Shown here in pieces: positions 60,937 through 64,000 of a DNA stretch of 64,000 bases. The position numbers and the translations under genes were made by a program. The stretch's first letter is position 1, and every line of letters begins with the position of its first letter. The notes below the pieces were generated by a model. That model saw nothing but the letters and a program-made list of their open reading frames with translations. It did not search any database and had not been told where the DNA came from. This DNA is from DATBAT01 sp963824805. GTDB lineage: Bacteria > Acidobacteriota > Terriglobia > Terriglobales > Acidobacteriaceae. The stretch is taken from contig CAWGQZ010000061.1 in assembly GCA_963824805.1 (NCBI GenBank), forward strand, positions 24,430 to 88,429, read 5' to 3'.

Positions 60937-62673
60937 ATGCCATATTTTTATTCACTCAGAAGGATCGCGTGGCTCGCATTTGCGTTAGCCGTAGTGTTAC
61001 TGGTGGCCATCGGGGTCGCCGCCTACCGTACCACCAACCGTCTGGTGGCGAGCGAAAGGCTGATCTCGCATACCCATGAAGTGCAGACCACGGTTGAAGA
61101 CTTACGCTCCGATACCCTGCGGGCGGGTAATTCCAGGCGGGGCTACATCATAACCAATGATGAAAGTTCTCTGCGTGGCTACTACACCAGCATGCACGAG
61201 ATACCGCAGGAGCTCGAGCACCTTCGTCAGCAGACTGCCGACAATCCCTCCCGCAAGCCCGAAATCGATCACCTCGAAGGATTGGTAAATCACTACCTTG
61301 GCTTGCTGACGTCGTCAATAGAGCTAAGAAGAAGCGGAAAGGCAGATCAGCGTGCCCAGATCGACCTGACCAACGAGACCGCCTCGATAGGGGACGAGAT
61401 CCGGAGCTCGCTACAAAAGATAAGAGACGATGAGGGCCGGCTATTGGAGCATCGGAGGGGAGCCGCTCAAAGCCTATACGAGCGGACGGTAATCGTCTTA
61501 GTCATTGCCTTCCTGGTTGCTTTGGGTTTGCTGGGAGCCGAGTTCTTCCTGCTCAACCGCGAGTTCACCAAGCATCAGCGCACGGAGCGTATTGCCCGGA
61601 ATAATCGTGAGCTGTTGAATGCATTCTTCTCCTCTTCCACCGTAGGTTTTGCAATCCTGGACGAGAAGTTGCGATACCGCCGGGTGAATGAAGTGCTGGC
61701 CCAGATGGTAGGAAAACAAACAGGTGACTTCCTGGGGCGCACCGTTATGGAAGTTTTCCCCAATACCGCGCAGAGAGCGGAAGCCGTCCTGACTGAGGTA
61801 ATGCGAACCGGAGAGGCGATACTCGGACGCGAAGTTTCAGGGGAACTGCCCGACAAACCGGGCGAGACCCGCCACTGGCTGGTCAACTACTTTCCGATCA
61901 AAGATGAGCGCAATAGCGTCTTTCAGATAGGCATCATCTCGCTTGATGTCACTGAGCGACGCAATGCCGAGCAAGCTATCCGCAGGCTGAGCGCACGCCT
62001 GCTCAGCCTGCAGGACCAGGAGCGGCGTCGCATTGCTCGCGAAATTCATGACAGTCTGGGGCAGTATCTGGCGGCAGTGAAAATAAATTTGCAGGTCATG
62101 GAGCAGCATGTTTCCGAGCTCAACAGGGAAACCTTGACCGAGTGCGTAGACTTGCTTGACCGCTGCATCGGCGAGACGCGAACTCTCTCCCACCTGTTGC
62201 ACCCACCGTTGCTCGACGAAGCCGGCTTTTCTTCCGCCGCCAGCTGGTTTGTGACAGGATTTTCCCAGCGCAGCGGGATTCCGGTGACCTTGGAGTTGCC
62301 ACCTGACCTACGCCGGCTATCCAGCACTACCGAAATCGCGCTTTTCCGTGTCCTTCAGGAGAGTCTCACCAACGTCCATCGTCATTCCCAGAGCTCGTCG
62401 GCTGAGATCCGGCTGGAACTGGACGCCGAATGGGTAAAACTGCGAATCAAAGATTACGGAAGGGGAATTGAGCCCCAACTTCTCAGGAAGATGCGCCGGG
62501 ACGGAACCCACACCGGAGTTGGTCTAGCAGGCATGCGGGAACGAATCCGCGAGTTGGGCGGCAGGCTCGAGATCCACTCCAGCGAATCAGGGACCACGAT
62601 CGAAGCGCTCATTCCGGCTGCAGCGCTTCCAGATGACGCCGTCGCCGTAAGCAAACCTTCTTCCGCGAACTGA
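60937..62673 (+). CDS. Membrane sensor histidine kinase (CHASE3-PAS-HisKA_3)
   Basis: About 578 residues from the ATG at 60937, which follows GGAGGG by nine bases. TM1 (RRIAWLAFALAVVLLVAIGVAAY) is followed by a CHASE3-type periplasmic domain to about 185, TM2 (VIVLVIAFLVALGLLGAEFFLL), and a PAS domain (AFFSSSTVGFAILDEKLRYRRVNEVLAQMVG). The NarL-family kinase core has DQERRRIAREIHDSLGQYLAAVK with the phospho-accepting His, ALFRVLQESLTNVHRHS, and glycine boxes DYGRGI and GVGLAGMRER. No response regulator is adjacent, so it is an orphan kinase. Confidence 0.93.
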   Translation: MPYFYSLRRIAWLAFALAVVLLVAIGVAAYRTTNRLVASERLISHTHEVQTTVEDLRSDTLRAGNSRRGYIITNDESSLRGYYTSMHEIPQELEHLRQQTADNPSRKPEIDHLEGLVNHYLGLLTSSIELRRSGKADQRAQIDLTNETASIGDEIRSSLQKIRDDEGRLLEHRRGAAQSLYERTVIVLVIAFLVALGLLGAEFFLLNREFTKHQRTERIARNNRELLNAFFSSSTVGFAILDEKLRYRRVNEVLAQMVGKQTGDFLGRTVMEVFPNTAQRAEAVLTEVMRTGEAILGREVSGELPDKPGETRHWLVNYFPIKDERNSVFQIGIISLDVTERRNAEQAIRRLSARLLSLQDQERRRIAREIHDSLGQYLAAVKINLQVMEQHVSELNRETLTECVDLLDRCIGETRTLSHLLHPPLLDEAGFSSAASWFVTGFSQRSGIPVTLELPPDLRRLSSTTEIALFRVLQESLTNVHRHSQSSSAEIRLELDAEWVKLRIKDYGRGIEPQLLRKMRRDGTHTGVGLAGMRERIRELGGRLEIHSSESGTTIEALIPAAALPDDAVAVSKPSSAN

Positions 62674-63390
62674 TTAGCTCTCGAAGTAGGCTTCGATCCA
62701 CTCCTTGATTCGGAAGCGGCGGTCGTCCTGAGCGTCAAATCGGATCCCAATGCTACGGGTATTCGGCTTGCGCCAAGTCACCGTACCTCGCACCCAGATT
62801 CGCGGCAGCGTAAGTAGAGCAAATGAGATCTCAATCGACTGTCCTAGGGAAATGTCCTCCGGGCTGCGGAAAGACATACCTCCCGAGCTGATTTCCTGGC
62901 TGGTTACCGTGAAGCGCCGGTTCTCACTGGTAACGACATTCACTTCGGTGATCACCGGGATGCGCACGTAACGCCGGAACTCGTGGAAGACGAGAGTTTG
63001 CGTGGCGCGCACCAGCTTAAGCGCGGCGGGCCGTTCCAGCGGTTCGTTGAACACGGCATTCACCCCATATTTGGAGTAGCTCAGTGCGTCCTGCACACTG
63101 CCGCCCAACCCATACATGATCATGCGGCAGTTGGACGCCGATGTGCGGACGGCCTCCATGAGCGTGCCAGCCCCGCCCCCCAGTTGAAGGACGCAGGCTT
63201 CGAACTTTTCGCGGCGAAGCCGGTCCTCGGCATCTCCGTTCAATGTAACGGTTTCGACCCCAAACTGGCGGAAGCACTCCGCCAGCACATTTTGGGATGA
63301 CTCTTTCAGGTCGATGAGAGCAACCCGTGCTGAACCTCTTCTTGTTGTGACAGGGAGGGACGACGTTAGGGCGGCCAGAGAATTTTCCAT
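62674..63390 (-). CDS. Pseudoreceiver-PilZ protein
   Basis: 238 residues in two domains. Residues 20-125 look like a receiver (ARVALIDLKESSQNVLAECFRQFGVE...VNAVFNEPLERPAALKLV), but the phosphorylation site region reads CVLQLGGGAG with no Asp. Residues 138-236 are a PilZ domain, with RRYVR for R-x3-R and EISSGGM for the (D/N)-x-S-x-x-G motif, Glu replacing Asp. PilZ domains bind cyclic di-GMP. The Glu change may weaken this. It is convergent with the histidine kinase gene (they abut) and may answer to motility or pilus output (inference). Confidence 0.88.
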   Translation of the reverse strand: MENSLAALTSSLPVTTRRGSARVALIDLKESSQNVLAECFRQFGVETVTLNGDAEDRLRREKFEACVLQLGGGAGTLMEAVRTSASNCRMIMYGLGGSVQDALSYSKYGVNAVFNEPLERPAALKLVRATQTLVFHEFRRYVRIPVITEVNVVTSENRRFTVTSQEISSGGMSFRSPEDISLGQSIEISFALLTLPRIWVRGTVTWRKPNTRSIGIRFDAQDDRRFRIKEWIEAYFES

Positions 63391-63665
63391 GTAAGTTGGT
63401 GCTTGCCTCGGAACCCAATTCTGGAGCGGGTTTTGGAGGATTGCAAAGAGGAAGAAGGACAGTTTTTAGGTACAAAAGGTCAGGCGAATGCCAGGCGAAG
63501 GAAATATGAAGCAACGCTAATGCGTTGGATTATGGGATTTTACTTCGCTTACTCGCCAACAAAACTTACGCCCCAGAGAACACAGATTTAGCAAGAGATT
63601 TCAGCAGGAGGTTTGAATCGGTATGCTCCCTCTCGTTTTCGATTGTGACCAGGTCCGGTCTCACT

Positions 63666-64000
63666 TCAGGAATTCCAGCGGCGGAACAGGAGGGCTCCGT
63701 TCGTGCCGCCAAAACCAAAAGAGTTCGACATGGCATATTCCATATCTGTGTTGCGCGAGTGTTGCGGCACGTAGTCGAGGTCGCAGCCTTCGTCGGGATT
63801 CTCCAGATTGGCGGTTGGAGGCAAAATCTGGTCACGCAAGGCCAGTGCGGTCACTCCCGCTTCCAGGCCGCCAGCGCCACCTAGAAGGTGCCCGGTCATC
63901 GACTTGGTGGAGCTCACCGCGAGCTTGTAGGCGTGGTCGCCAAAGGCACGCTTGATGGCGACAGTCTCCAACCGGTCGCCCAAATCGGTCGAAGTGCCAT
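63666..64000 (-). CDS. fabF: Beta-ketoacyl-ACP synthase II, C-terminal part, cut by window edge
   Basis: About 111 residues of the C-terminus are present and the rest lies beyond base 64000. GTSTDLGDRLETVAIKRAF follows the HGTST active-site histidine, which is just outside. SSTKSMTGHLLGGAGGLEA holds the catalytic Lys and second His. It ends SNSFGFGGTNGALLFRRW. FabF elongates acyl chains in type II fatty acid synthesis. The 275 bases between it and the PilZ gene show no gene. Confidence 0.93.
   Translation of the reverse strand, partial: GTSTDLGDRLETVAIKRAFGDHAYKLAVSSTKSMTGHLLGGAGGLEAGVTALALRDQILPPTANLENPDEGCDLDYVPQHSRNTDMEYAMSNSFGFGGTNGALLFRRWNS

Overview
The window reads as chromosomal DNA from a GC-rich Gram-negative bacterium, most likely an acidobacterium (class Terriglobia). 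That placement is inference. It rests on the mix of outer-membrane efflux, flagellar, Mo-enzyme and secreted-hydrolase genes, on the short palindromic intergenic repeats, and on several lineage-type hypothetical proteins. I saw no rRNA, tRNA, CRISPR array, intact insertion sequence or prophage.

Layout. 1-8.6 kb: the 3' end of a SulP anion transporter, an HpcH/HpaI aldolase, two hypothetical envelope proteins, a GH51 arabinofuranosidase broken by four frameshifts, a GH43-type protein and YceH. 8.7-14.5 kb: an M13 peptidase, a small four-Cys protein, glutamine synthetase with its terminator, and an ankyrin-repeat protein. 14.5-17 kb: CreD and a membrane-protein/winged-helix-regulator pair, with a matching palindrome in front of each transcription unit. 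17-24 kb: Bax-inhibitor-type and 4-TM membrane proteins, a SUMF1-domain protein, ThiE, a LOG protein and a large TPR protein. 24-31.4 kb: a motility island, with fliS-fliD-fliC leftward, and flbD-motA-motB plus a sigma54 activator with a non-phosphorylatable receiver rightward.

31.5-33.5 kb: a sulfite reductase preceded by what looks like a complete cysteine attenuator: promoter, Cys-rich leader peptide, competing antiterminator, and terminator ending 17 bases before the start codon. I regard this as the best candidate for an undescribed system in the window. 33.6-42.5 kb: an outer-membrane protein, a frameshifted sugar dehydrogenase, a TIM-barrel isomerase and an RND efflux operon whose pump gene is frameshifted. 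42.5-48.4 kb: a leftward run of DUF1223 protein, YedY-like molybdoenzyme, cytochrome b, ECF sigma factor and an anti-sigma factor with an unusual second metal site, next to a penicillin acylase. 48.5-64 kb: PilT, a DUF763 gene split by an in-frame amber codon, DinB, DUF2905, HemL, hypothetical proteins, an M24 peptidase, a decayed REP-associated transposase, an OYE-family reductase, MnmE, RuvA, a histidine kinase, a pseudoreceiver-PilZ protein and the 3' end of FabF.

Three otherwise conserved genes carry single-base indels, several of them in runs of three identical bases. Some of these breaks may therefore be sequence errors rather than real pseudogenes.
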